Assembly: GCF_039537005.1 (NCBI RefSeq)
Contig: NZ_BAAAZR010000004.1
Coordinates: forward strand, 434,001-498,000
DNA from: Sphaerisporangium flaviroseum
Lineage (GTDB): Bacteria > Actinomycetota > Actinomycetes > Streptosporangiales > Streptosporangiaceae
Length of the DNA: 64,000 bases
Reading direction: 5' to 3'
Program-made: the position numbers and the translations under genes
In this document: positions 26,161 through 34,319 of the stretch, one piece after another
How the letters are laid out: each line of letters begins with the position of its first letter
Position numbering within the stretch: the stretch's first letter is position 1
Notes under the pieces: model-generated
Told to the model about the DNA's origin: nothing
Databases searched by the model: none
The model's input: only the letters and a program-made list of their open reading frames with translations

Positions 26161-26291
26161 AACAAGCCTCCGGCTTCCCTCAGATGCCAGGTTAATTCCA
26201 ACAACGGGGTGCTCACCGATGGGAAGCGCCTCCTTGACGTACGGTCTAGCAGGGGAACGCACGCACCCCTCGGCCATATGAAGGACCCCAA

Positions 26292-28187
26292 TTGACCGAC
26301 AGCACTGATCTCCCGGCGCTCGAACAGGCGCTGAGCGGCCTGACGGCCCGCATATCGTCGCTTCGCGACGCCCGCTCGGCCTACCCGGGCGACCCGCGCC
26401 CGACCCTGGACGCGGCCCTCGTGGAGCTGGACACGGCACGTGACCTTCTCAGGGCCGCGATCGGCGAGCTGGGCAAGTCGCGCCGCAGGTCGGGCGGCAA
26501 GGAGAGCAGCTCCAACCGCGAGCTGAAGCTGCTGCGCACCATCTACCGCACGATGCCCGTCCCGGTGATCGTCCTGGACACCGCGGGCACGGTGCGGCGG
26601 GTCAACGCCGAGGCCTCCCGCCTGCTCGGGAGCCCGGACGGGTACCTCACCGGCCGCGCCTTCCCGCTGCTGGTGGACGTCTCCCGGCGGGCGGCCTTCC
26701 GCTCCCACCTGACCTCCTTGCTCCACACAGGCGAGACGGCGGCCTTCCCGACACGGCTGACCCACCAGGGCCGCGCGCACAACGTACGGCTCGTCCTGAC
26801 GCAGCTCCGCATGGCCGGGGAGCCTCAGGAGATGATCGCCGCGGTGGCGCTGCCCGTAGAGGTCCAGATCCCCGAGCACGAGCGGGTGGTGGAGCACGAG
26901 CAGGGGCCCGAAGAATCGTTGATCATGGGCAGCGCGCGGCGCCAGGACCTGATGTCACAGCTCACCCGCCTGCTCCTCGACGAGGAGAGCCTGAGCGAGC
27001 CGGTCGCCCTGATCAGGGCCGGGCGGCTGCTTGCCTCCGCCACCGCCGACTGGGTGTTCGCCGACGTGGTCCGCAACGGCGTGATGCGGCGATCGCTGGT
27101 CATCGGCCCCACCAACCAGCCCGTCGCCCGCCTGGTGCAGACGCTGGAGCGCATGGACCCCTCGGCGGCACCGCTCGTCTCCCACGTGCTCGAGAGCAGG
27201 GGCGGCGTGGTGCAGGAGATGGTCGAGGAGGACTCGTCGTTCGGCGTCCTGCCCGACGGCTCCCCCGTGCTGCACGCGACGCGGGCCGGGTCGGTGCTCA
27301 GCGTCCCCATCCAGGCCGCTGACGAGGTCCACGGGGTCCTCACCCTGCTGCGGCTGCGCGAGCGCCCCCCGTTCGGTCTGGCGGACCTCGCGCTGATGGA
27401 GGACGCCGGCGCCCACATCGGGCTGGCCCTGCGCGCCCAGCGCATCTTCCAGGGCAGGTCCCAGACCGCCGACACCCTCCAGTCCGGGGTGCTGCCCCGC
27501 ACCCTGCCGGACGTCCCCGGCTACGACACCGCGGCGGCGTATCACACCGGGGCCGGGCCGAGGGCCATCGGCGGGGAGTTCTACGACGTCTTCCGCGTGA
27601 AGGACGGCTGGGGCTTCGCCGTCGGCGGTGTGGTGGGCCAGGGCGAGGAGGCCGCGTCGGTCACGGCGATGGTACGCGGCGGGCTGCGCACGCTCAGCGT
27701 GTGGGAGGACGACCCCGGAGCCGTCGTGGCGAAGCTGAACGACGCCCTGGTTATGCAGGACACCGGCATGTTCGTCATGGTGGCCGCCGGGTTCGTCACC
27801 CCCGGCAGGCGCGGCGGGCGCATCCGGCTGGCGTCGGCCGGCAACCACCCTCCGGCCGTGCTGAGAGCCGATGGCGAGGTGCGCTTCACCTCCGGGGGAG
27901 GCATGCCGCTCGGCATCGAGACGGGTGTCGAGGTCCCCGTGGAGGAGATCGGCGTCGCTCTGGGCGAGACGCTGGTGCTGTACTCCGATGGGCTCGCGGG
28001 CTCCCGCGGCAGGTCGGGCCAGGCCGAGCTGGCGTACGGCGAGGGACGCCTGACCGAGGTGCTCACGCGCTGCACGGGACAGTCGGCCACGGCGGTGGTC
28101 AAGGCCGTCGAGGAGGACCACCAGGCCTTCTGCGGCGGTCAGGTGCTCGACGAGACCACCATTCTCGCCCTGCGCCGCGCCCGCTGA
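26292..28187 (+). CDS. PAS-GAF-PP2C (SpoIIE/RsbU-type) phosphatase with atypical metal site
   Basis: 631 residues from TTG 26292 after AAGGA. N-terminal helical segment; PAS at about 75-190 (RTIYRTMPVPVIVLDTAGTV); GAF at about 215-385; PPM/SpoIIE phosphatase from about 395. In the phosphatase, the usual GGDFYD is GGEFYD (427-432), GDVxGxG is GGVVGQG with Gly446 in place of the metal Asp, DGL is intact (Asp566), and the last motif is DETT (Asp620, Glu621). Such enzymes dephosphorylate STAS proteins. Loss of a metal ligand makes catalysis uncertain, and it may instead be a sensory or competing partner. Confidence 0.85.
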   Translation: MTDSTDLPALEQALSGLTARISSLRDARSAYPGDPRPTLDAALVELDTARDLLRAAIGELGKSRRRSGGKESSSNRELKLLRTIYRTMPVPVIVLDTAGTVRRVNAEASRLLGSPDGYLTGRAFPLLVDVSRRAAFRSHLTSLLHTGETAAFPTRLTHQGRAHNVRLVLTQLRMAGEPQEMIAAVALPVEVQIPEHERVVEHEQGPEESLIMGSARRQDLMSQLTRLLLDEESLSEPVALIRAGRLLASATADWVFADVVRNGVMRRSLVIGPTNQPVARLVQTLERMDPSAAPLVSHVLESRGGVVQEMVEEDSSFGVLPDGSPVLHATRAGSVLSVPIQAADEVHGVLTLLRLRERPPFGLADLALMEDAGAHIGLALRAQRIFQGRSQTADTLQSGVLPRTLPDVPGYDTAAAYHTGAGPRAIGGEFYDVFRVKDGWGFAVGGVVGQGEEAASVTAMVRGGLRTLSVWEDDPGAVVAKLNDALVMQDTGMFVMVAAGFVTPGRRGGRIRLASAGNHPPAVLRADGEVRFTSGGGMPLGIETGVEVPVEEIGVALGETLVLYSDGLAGSRGRSGQAELAYGEGRLTEVLTRCTGQSATAVVKAVEEDHQAFCGGQVLDETTILALRRAR

Positions 28188-28379
28188 CACCCCGCGAACG
28201 CCCAGGTCAGCGCCCAGGGGATAACCCTCGCGACATATATCTTTCAGAATAATTCCCCTGAAGGGGTTTCCAAGCTCTGGGAGATCGGTACACTCACTAT
28301 CAGTTCCCGTGCCTAAGACGCAGGCACAACTCAGTACGTCTTCGGGCCCTTCTGTGGCCCGGCTCTCCTGAGGTGTGCC

Positions 28380-29552
28380 ATGAACATCGCCATCGTCTCC
28401 GTGCACGATCTTCCCGCCGACATCCCGGCCATCGCCCGTGAGTTGAGCAGTGCCCACCGCGTGACCGTTTACACCCGCCGCAACGCTCCTGACCGCAAGC
28501 CGCGGGTGAAGGTGGCGACCGGCGTGACGATCGAGTACCTCACGGCGGGCCCCGCCGAGCCCCTTCCGGAGAACGGGCTCATGCCTTACATCTCCGACTT
28601 CAGCGCCCAGCTCATGCAGCGGTGGAGCAAGGACCGGCCCGACGTCATCCACGCCCACTCCTGGACCGGCGGTCTCGCCGCGATCGCCGGATCCGACGGC
28701 ATGGACATCCCGATCGCCCAGACCTTCCACAAGCTCGGCTCATCCTCCATACAGCCCCGTGCCGACCGCGAGCAGGCCGCCCGGGTCCGCCTGGAGCGCG
28801 CGATCGGCCGCCGCGCCAACGCGGTGATCGCCTCCTGCGCCGACGAGGCCGAAGAGCTGATCCGGCTCGGCGTGCCGCGCAAGAACATCGCGGTCGTCCC
28901 GCACGGCGTCGACGTCGAGCGCTTCCGCCGTCAGGGCCCCTCTCTCAACCGCGGCGACCGGCCCCGCCTGGTGCACGTCGGCCACATCACGCCGGGCGGC
29001 GGCGCGCACACCGCGATCCGCGCGCTCGACGGCATTCCCGGCGCCGAACTGCTGATCGCCGGCGGCCCCGTCGCCGGCGCCCCCGACACCGAGCGCGACC
29101 TCGAGGCCCTGCGCCTGCTGGCCAAGGAGGCCGGCGTGGAGGACCGCGTCACCCTGCTCGGTCACGTCCCCCACAACGGGATCGCCAAGCTCATGCGCAG
29201 CGCCGACGTCGTGCTCTCGCTGCCCGTCGCCGTTCCCAACGGCAAGGTGGCGCTGGAGGCCATGGCCTGCGGCGTCCCGGTCATCGCCTCCGCCCTCGGC
29301 GCCCACGTCGACTCGGTGGTCGACGGCGTGACCGGCATCCTGGTCCGTCCGGACAGCCCCGCGCTCCTCGCCCGCCGCACCCGCCAGCTGCTCGGCGACC
29401 TCACCCGCCGGACCGCCCTGGGCTTCGCCGGCGCCGACCGCGCCAGCTCGCGTTACTCGATGGAGCGCATCAGCCGCGAGCTGGTCCGCGTCTACGACAC
29501 CGTGACCGGCCGCCAGCAGCCCGTGGAGATCGAGGAGGCCGAAGCCGCCTGA
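28380..29552 (+). CDS. GT4-family glycosyltransferase
   Basis: 390 residues from ATG 28380, with TGAGG upstream. The GT-B fold shows an N-terminal acceptor domain (MNIAIVSVHDLPADIP, DVIHAHSWTGGLAAIAG), the loop AVVPHGVDVERF, and a donor domain with LVHVGHITPGGG, GVEDRVTLLGHVPHNGIAKL, then LEAMACGVPVIASALGAHVDSVVDG, where the usual E-x7-E of GT4 is partly changed. A retaining glycosyltransferase using a nucleotide sugar is likely; the acceptor is unknown. It ends at the bidirectional terminator 29571-29601. The 192 bp upstream hold two small hairpins (28255-28266 and about 28311-28330). Confidence 0.85.
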   Translation: MNIAIVSVHDLPADIPAIARELSSAHRVTVYTRRNAPDRKPRVKVATGVTIEYLTAGPAEPLPENGLMPYISDFSAQLMQRWSKDRPDVIHAHSWTGGLAAIAGSDGMDIPIAQTFHKLGSSSIQPRADREQAARVRLERAIGRRANAVIASCADEAEELIRLGVPRKNIAVVPHGVDVERFRRQGPSLNRGDRPRLVHVGHITPGGGAHTAIRALDGIPGAELLIAGGPVAGAPDTERDLEALRLLAKEAGVEDRVTLLGHVPHNGIAKLMRSADVVLSLPVAVPNGKVALEAMACGVPVIASALGAHVDSVVDGVTGILVRPDSPALLARRTRQLLGDLTRRTALGFAGADRASSRYSMERISRELVRVYDTVTGRQQPVEIEEAEAA

Positions 29553-29570
29553 CCCGGCGCGCTCCGCCCC

Positions 29571-29601
29571 GAGCCCGTACCGCCCACGGCGGTACGGGCT
29601 C
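29571..29601. terminator. Bidirectional terminator between the GT4 and sthA genes
   Basis: Perfect 14-bp inverted repeat GAGCCCGTACCGCC / GGCGGTACGGGCTC with loop CAC, placed between two convergent stops (29552 and 29620). Confidence 0.85.
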
Positions 29602-29619
29602 ACGCATGTCCGGGACCGC

Positions 29620-31023
29620 TCACTCCGCGAAACGGGCCATGCGGCGAATCTTGTTCATGGCGTCCAGGGCCGCGACCTTGTACGACTCGGCGAGGGTGGG
29701 GTAGTTGAACACCGCGTCGACCAGATAGTCGACCGTGCCGCCGCAGCCCATCACCGCCTGGCCGATGTGCAGCAGCTCGGTGGCTCCGGTACCGAAGACG
29801 TGCACCCCGAGCAGAGCACGGTCCTCCGGTGACACCAGCAACTTCAGCATCCCGTAGGTGTCGCCGATGATCTGCCCGCGTGCGAGTTCCCGGTAGCGGG
29901 AGACGCCCACCTCGAACGGGATGAGCGACTTGGTGAGCTCGTCCTCGGTCTTCCCGATGAAGCTGATCTCCGGGATCGTGTAGATGCCGATCGGCTGCAG
30001 GTGCGACATCGCGTTCAGCGGCTCGTCGCAGGCGTGGTGGACGGCGATGCGCCCCTGCTCCATGGAGGTGGCCGCCAGGGAGGGGAAGCCGATGACGTCG
30101 CCCACCGCGTAGATGCCGGGCACGCTCGTACGGTAGTGCTCGTCGACGGTGATGCGGCCACGGGCGTCGGCGGTCAGCCCCGCCGCCGGCAGGTCGAGCC
30201 CTTCCGTCACGCCGTGCCGGCCCGCCGAGTACATGACGGTCTCCGCCGGGATCTTCTTCCCGCTTTCGAGCACCGTGACGCACCCGCGTGCCCGGCGCTC
30301 GACCGCGGCGACGGTCTCGCCGAACCTGAAGGTGACCGCCAGGTCCCGCAGGTGGTACTTCAGCGCCTCGACGACCTCCAGGTCGCAGAAGTCCAGCATG
30401 CGCTCGCGCCGCTCGACCACGGTGATCTTGGTGCCGAGTGCGGCGAACATGGAGGCGTACTCGATGCCGATCACGCCCGCGCCGACGACCACCATCGAGT
30501 CGGGCACCCGCTCCAGGCGGACCATGCCGTCGGAGTCGATGACCGTGCGGTCGTCGAACTCGACGCTGTCGGGACGGGCAGGCCGCGTCCCCGTCGCGAT
30601 GATGACCTTGTCGGCGGTGACCTTGGTGCCCTTGCCGTGCTCGTCGACCACCTCGATCGTGTGGGCGTCCAGGAACCGTCCGGAGCCCGTCAGCACGGTC
30701 ACGTGGTTACGGGTCAGCTGGCTCCTGATCACGTCCACCTGGCGGCCCACCACGTGCGAGGTGCGCATCGTCAGGTCCGCGACCGTGACCTCTTCCTTCA
30801 GGCGGTAGCTCTGGCCGTACATCTCGCGCTGGTTGAGGCCGGTGAGGTACAGCACCGCCTCGCGCATGGTCTTGGAGGGGATCGTGCCGGTGTTGATGCA
30901 CACCCCGCCGATCATGTTGCGACGCTCGACGATCGCGACCCGGCGCTCCAGCTTGGCCGCCGCGATGGCCGCCTTCTGGCCTCCGGGCCCGGACCCCAGA
31001 ACAATAATCTCGAAATCCGACAC
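29620..31023 (-). CDS. sthA: Si-specific NAD(P)+ transhydrogenase (soluble)
   Basis: 467 residues from GTG 31023. It belongs to the disulfide-reductase flavoprotein fold: FAD motif LGSGPGGQKAAIAAAKL. The redox-active pair expected in lipoamide dehydrogenase (CxxxxC) is replaced by GGVCINTGTIPS, with only one Cys, as in SthA. The NAD motif is VVGAGVIGIEYASMFAALG, then YAVGDVIGFPSLAA. The C-terminal dimerisation domain ends in AVFNYPTLAESYKVAALDAM. It equilibrates NADPH and NADH in the cytoplasm without a proton gradient. Single gene, divergent from the GH16 gene. Confidence 0.92.
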   Translation of the reverse strand: MSDFEIIVLGSGPGGQKAAIAAAKLERRVAIVERRNMIGGVCINTGTIPSKTMREAVLYLTGLNQREMYGQSYRLKEEVTVADLTMRTSHVVGRQVDVIRSQLTRNHVTVLTGSGRFLDAHTIEVVDEHGKGTKVTADKVIIATGTRPARPDSVEFDDRTVIDSDGMVRLERVPDSMVVVGAGVIGIEYASMFAALGTKITVVERRERMLDFCDLEVVEALKYHLRDLAVTFRFGETVAAVERRARGCVTVLESGKKIPAETVMYSAGRHGVTEGLDLPAAGLTADARGRITVDEHYRTSVPGIYAVGDVIGFPSLAATSMEQGRIAVHHACDEPLNAMSHLQPIGIYTIPEISFIGKTEDELTKSLIPFEVGVSRYRELARGQIIGDTYGMLKLLVSPEDRALLGVHVFGTGATELLHIGQAVMGCGGTVDYLVDAVFNYPTLAESYKVAALDAMNKIRRMARFAE

Positions 31024-31133
31024 AACGCCCAGTGTGCGGCTAACTCCTGGATACGTGAAGCGGTGCGGGCCGCCGGGAACGCCAAATCGCTATAACCCTG
31101 TGATCAGGGGAAGATGCTTGCTTTCATGGGCGC

Positions 31134-32219
31134 ATGTCGATTCGTAGCGCATACATGATCGTAGCGGCGACGACGTTGAGTCTCTGTCCCGGTCCGGGGC
31201 ACGATGGCCCGTACGACGGCCGCTCAGGCGGTGAGGCACGGCGGCCGGCCGTCCACGGCGGCGCCTCCCCCACCGGCACGACTCAGGGCTACCCTCCGCA
31301 CGCCGGCCCGGTGACGAGCAGATCTCCGCGATACGCCCCGCCCGGGAGCGATCAGGCGGAGCGGGGGCCCGGTCTCACGGGCGACGCCCCGGCCTATCCC
31401 CCGCCACCGGTCTACGACCGCCGCTACGGGCGCCCCGGCACCCCCTCGCCCTCGGGAGCGGGCACACGCATCCCGGGGCAGCCCAGCGCCCCCTCACCCT
31501 CCGGAACGGGCACGCGGGCTCCGGGACAGCCCGGTGCCACACCGCCGGCCGGTGACCGCGTGTCGGCGGCGCCCGACGCCCGGTGGGGCACGCCGGTGTT
31601 CGTGGAGAACTTCGACGGCGGGCAGATCGACCGCGGCAAGTGGGAGGTGTACCACTCCCCCGACGCCCGGGTGAACCCGCGTACGGCGCGGGCGACGACC
31701 GTCCACGACGGCATGCTGCACATGACCGGCGGCTTCTACGACGGCAAGGACCTGTCCGGCGGGGTCGCGAGCCACCTGTCGCAGACCTACGGCCGGTGGG
31801 AGGTGCGCTTCCGCGGCGAGGCGGGTGCCGGGTACTCCCTGGTCACGTTGCTGTGGCCGAGCAGTGAGAGCGGCGAGTACGCCGAGATCGACTTCGCCGA
31901 GGTGATCGACCCCACCCGGCAGACCGGCGGCATCTACATCCACCGTGGTGAGGCCCCGCAGGCGCAGAGCCAGATGCGCGCCGACTTCACCAAGTGGCAC
32001 ACGGTCGCCGTCGACTGGCTGCCCGGCCGGCTGACGTTCTGGCTCGACGGCAAGCAGGTCTGGGACTACACCGGGCCCCGGGTGCCCGAGGGCCAGCCGA
32101 TGCATCTGACCTTGCAGAACGACGTGGTCTGCAACCAGTGGTCGCCCTGCCGCAACGCCTCGACGCCGAGGACGGTGTCGATGTTCGTCGACTGGGTCAA
32201 GATCTACCGCGCTCGCTGA
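31134..32219 (+). CDS. Exported glycoside hydrolase family 16 protein
   Basis: 361 residues. A short hydrophobic segment (AYMIVAATTLSLC) near the N-terminus suggests export. Residues 25-145 form a Pro/Gly/Ser-rich linker with repeated PSPSGxGTRxPGQP units. The catalytic jelly roll (about 150-360) holds GRWEVRFRGEAGAGYSLVTLLWP and the GH16 signature with Glu251, Asp253 and Glu256 (EIDFAE). GH16 enzymes cut beta-1,3 or beta-1,3-1,4 glucans and related polymers by retention. The linker may span the wall. Its start codon is uncertain because the signal peptide is short. Confidence 0.85.
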   Translation: MSIRSAYMIVAATTLSLCPGPGHDGPYDGRSGGEARRPAVHGGASPTGTTQGYPPHAGPVTSRSPRYAPPGSDQAERGPGLTGDAPAYPPPPVYDRRYGRPGTPSPSGAGTRIPGQPSAPSPSGTGTRAPGQPGATPPAGDRVSAAPDARWGTPVFVENFDGGQIDRGKWEVYHSPDARVNPRTARATTVHDGMLHMTGGFYDGKDLSGGVASHLSQTYGRWEVRFRGEAGAGYSLVTLLWPSSESGEYAEIDFAEVIDPTRQTGGIYIHRGEAPQAQSQMRADFTKWHTVAVDWLPGRLTFWLDGKQVWDYTGPRVPEGQPMHLTLQNDVVCNQWSPCRNASTPRTVSMFVDWVKIYRAR

Positions 32220-32237
32220 GCGAGCGGGCGCTTCGGG

Positions 32238-33317
32238 TCATGGCCTGCCGGGTGTCCTGAGGAGCTCCGTCGCCTTGAGTCCCAGGTGCAGCAGGAGGCG
32301 GTTGTCGCCGTCGGCGAGGTCGAGCCCGGTGACGCGCTCGGCCTTCGCCAGCCGGTAGTACAGCGTCTGGCGGTGCACGCCCAGCCGCGCGGCGGTCTCG
32401 CGCACCTGGCCGCCATGGTCGAGGTAGGTCTCCACGGTGAACGCGAGCTCGCCGTCCAGCGCCCCCGCCTCGGCGGCGAGGTCGGCCAGGTCCGTCGCGG
32501 ACAGGCGCACCAGGAGCCGGTGGACGCCGAGGTCGGCCCAGGCGGCGACGGGGGCGAACCTCGGCACCCGCTGGGCCGCGCGCAGGGCCAGTCCTGCCTC
32601 GCGCCAGCTGCGCCAGGCCTCGCCCGGGTCGTCGCGGGCGCCCCCGATGCCGGCGGCCGTGCCGTACATCGCCTGGACCCTCGCCGCGACGGCGCGGGCC
32701 TGGGCGGCGGGCGCGAGGACGGCGGTGAGGGGGTCGCCCGCGTGGGCGAGCACCCCGCGCGGCAGCGTCCACAGCGGTGCCACCCGGTCCGAGGCGCTCC
32801 GGACGGCTATCGCCGCGACGGGCCCGGTGACGTCCAGAGCGGCGGACGCGCGGGACTCCGGGTCGGCCGAGAGCAGGTCCCTCAGGCGCGCGCCGAGGTC
32901 CTGGCGGCTGCGCGCCTCCTGGGCCAGCACGGCGGCGGCCCGGTCGACCAGCGGTGACACCTCGGCCAGGAGGCGGTCACTCAGCGCGCCCGAGTCGAGC
33001 AGCCACAGGTACCCGTAGGTCACCTCGCGGTGGCGGAGCGGCACGCAGACCCGCGCGAGCACCCCGAGGCTCTCGTCGGCCGGGATGCGGACGGGGCCGA
33101 GGGCCGAGGCGATGCCGAAGCCCTCGAAGTAGGCGCGGACCTCGTCGGAGGCGCGGCGCCGCAGGATCGACTCGCGGCGGACCGTGTCGATGTCGCCGCT
33201 CTGCGCCGCGTACGCCAGAAGCTGGAAGCTTCGATCTTCCAGCGTCGCCGAGGCGTCCAGGATGCGAGCGATGTCATCGACGATTTCCTGCAGGTCCACC
33301 CGCTCATTGTCATACAT
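32238..33317 (-). CDS. PucR/CdaR-family transcriptional regulator of proline catabolism
   Basis: 359 residues from ATG 33317 (MYDNERVDLQEIVDD). An ATG at 33395 is in frame but would overlap the start of the divergent proline dehydrogenase gene, so I reject it. The N-terminal part is a GAF-like sensor (IARILDASATLEDRSFQLLAYAAQ). The C-terminal helix-turn-helix HTH_30 reads TVETYLDHGGQVRETAARLG, VHRQTLYYRLAKAERVTGLD. Proteins of this type next to putA-like genes activate them in response to proline. Its divergent position supports that role. Confidence 0.88.
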   Translation of the reverse strand: MYDNERVDLQEIVDDIARILDASATLEDRSFQLLAYAAQSGDIDTVRRESILRRRASDEVRAYFEGFGIASALGPVRIPADESLGVLARVCVPLRHREVTYGYLWLLDSGALSDRLLAEVSPLVDRAAAVLAQEARSRQDLGARLRDLLSADPESRASAALDVTGPVAAIAVRSASDRVAPLWTLPRGVLAHAGDPLTAVLAPAAQARAVAARVQAMYGTAAGIGGARDDPGEAWRSWREAGLALRAAQRVPRFAPVAAWADLGVHRLLVRLSATDLADLAAEAGALDGELAFTVETYLDHGGQVRETAARLGVHRQTLYYRLAKAERVTGLDLADGDNRLLLHLGLKATELLRTPGRP

Positions 33318-33393
33318 CTGTATGAAGGGGGTAGACGTGGGCCGTGGCGGATGTCCATGGAAGCCACTGAGCTGCGGATTTATGGTGGTAGAC

Positions 33394-34311
33394 ATGCTCG
33401 GTTCCATATTGTTGGCGGTATCGCGAAGCCCTCTCGCACGCCGCGCCGTCTCGGGTTTTCCGGTGACCCGGCACGTGGTCGACCGGTTCGTCGCGGGCGA
33501 GGACGCCGGTGACGCGCTGTCCGCCGTCCAGCGCCTCACCGATGCCCGCCTCTCGGTCACCCTCGATCATCTGGGCGAGGAGACCAAGGACACCCGGGCC
33601 GCCGCCGAGACCGTCAAGGCCTACGCCACGGTGCTCGACGCACTGCGCCCCCTCGGGCTCGGCGGCCGCGCCGAGGTCTCGGTCAAGCTGTCGGCCGTCG
33701 GCCAGGCGCTCGACCACAGCCTGGCCCTCGACCACGCCCGTGAGATCTGCGCCGCCGCGCGGGAGGCCGGGACGACCGTGACCCTCGACATGGAGGACCA
33801 CACCACGGTCGACTCCACGCTGTCGATCCTGCGCACCCTGCGTGAGGACTTCCCCTCGACCGGTGTCGCCATCCAGGCCTACCTGTTCCGCAGCGAGGCC
33901 GACCTGCGCGACCTGTCGTACGAGGGCTCCCGCGTCCGCCTGGTCAAGGGCGCCTACGCCGAGCCCGCCTCGGTGGCCCACCAGAGCAAGATCGAGGTGG
34001 ACAAGGCGTACGTGCGGTGCCTGCGCATCCTCATGGAGGGGAAGGGGTACCCCATGGTGGCCACGCACGACGACCGGCTCATCTCCATCACCGAGCTGCT
34101 GGCCGACCGCAACGGGCGCGAGCGCGACGGCTTCGAGTACCAGATGCTCTACGGCATCAGGACCGACAAGCAGGAGGCGCTGGCCCGCGCCGGGTCCTCG
34201 GTCCGCGTCTATGTCCCCTACGGCGACGACTGGTACGGGTACTTCATGCGCCGCCTCGCCGAGCGCCCCGCCAACGTCGCCTTCTTCCTGCGTTCACTCC
34301 GCTCCAAGTGA
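33394..34311 (+). CDS. Proline dehydrogenase (monofunctional)
   Basis: 305 residues from ATG 33394. FAD-dependent TIM barrel: RLSVTLDHLGEET, VSVKLSAVGQALD, VTLDMEDHTTVDSTL, VAIQAYLFRSEADL, VRLVKGAYAEP, PMVATHDDRL, and the C-terminal FEYQMLYGIR and YVPYGDDWYGYFMRRLAERP, which contain the substrate-binding Arg residues. It oxidises L-proline to pyrroline-5-carboxylate and passes electrons to the quinone pool. Located 8 bp upstream of the dehydrogenase that completes the pathway to glutamate. Confidence 0.95.
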   Translation: MLGSILLAVSRSPLARRAVSGFPVTRHVVDRFVAGEDAGDALSAVQRLTDARLSVTLDHLGEETKDTRAAAETVKAYATVLDALRPLGLGGRAEVSVKLSAVGQALDHSLALDHAREICAAAREAGTTVTLDMEDHTTVDSTLSILRTLREDFPSTGVAIQAYLFRSEADLRDLSYEGSRVRLVKGAYAEPASVAHQSKIEVDKAYVRCLRILMEGKGYPMVATHDDRLISITELLADRNGRERDGFEYQMLYGIRTDKQEALARAGSSVRVYVPYGDDWYGYFMRRLAERPANVAFFLRSLRSK

Positions 34312-34319
34312 GGTCTTCC

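Noticed and set aside
26955..28730. A 591-codon minus-strand frame over the PP2C gene and the start of the GT4 gene
   Set aside because: Antisense shadow; the plus strand encodes recognisable PAS, GAF and phosphatase motifs.
31134..31220. Lipoprotein signal in the GH16 protein (LSLC)
   Set aside because: The lipobox does not fit (Leu before Cys), so I kept a generic export signal.
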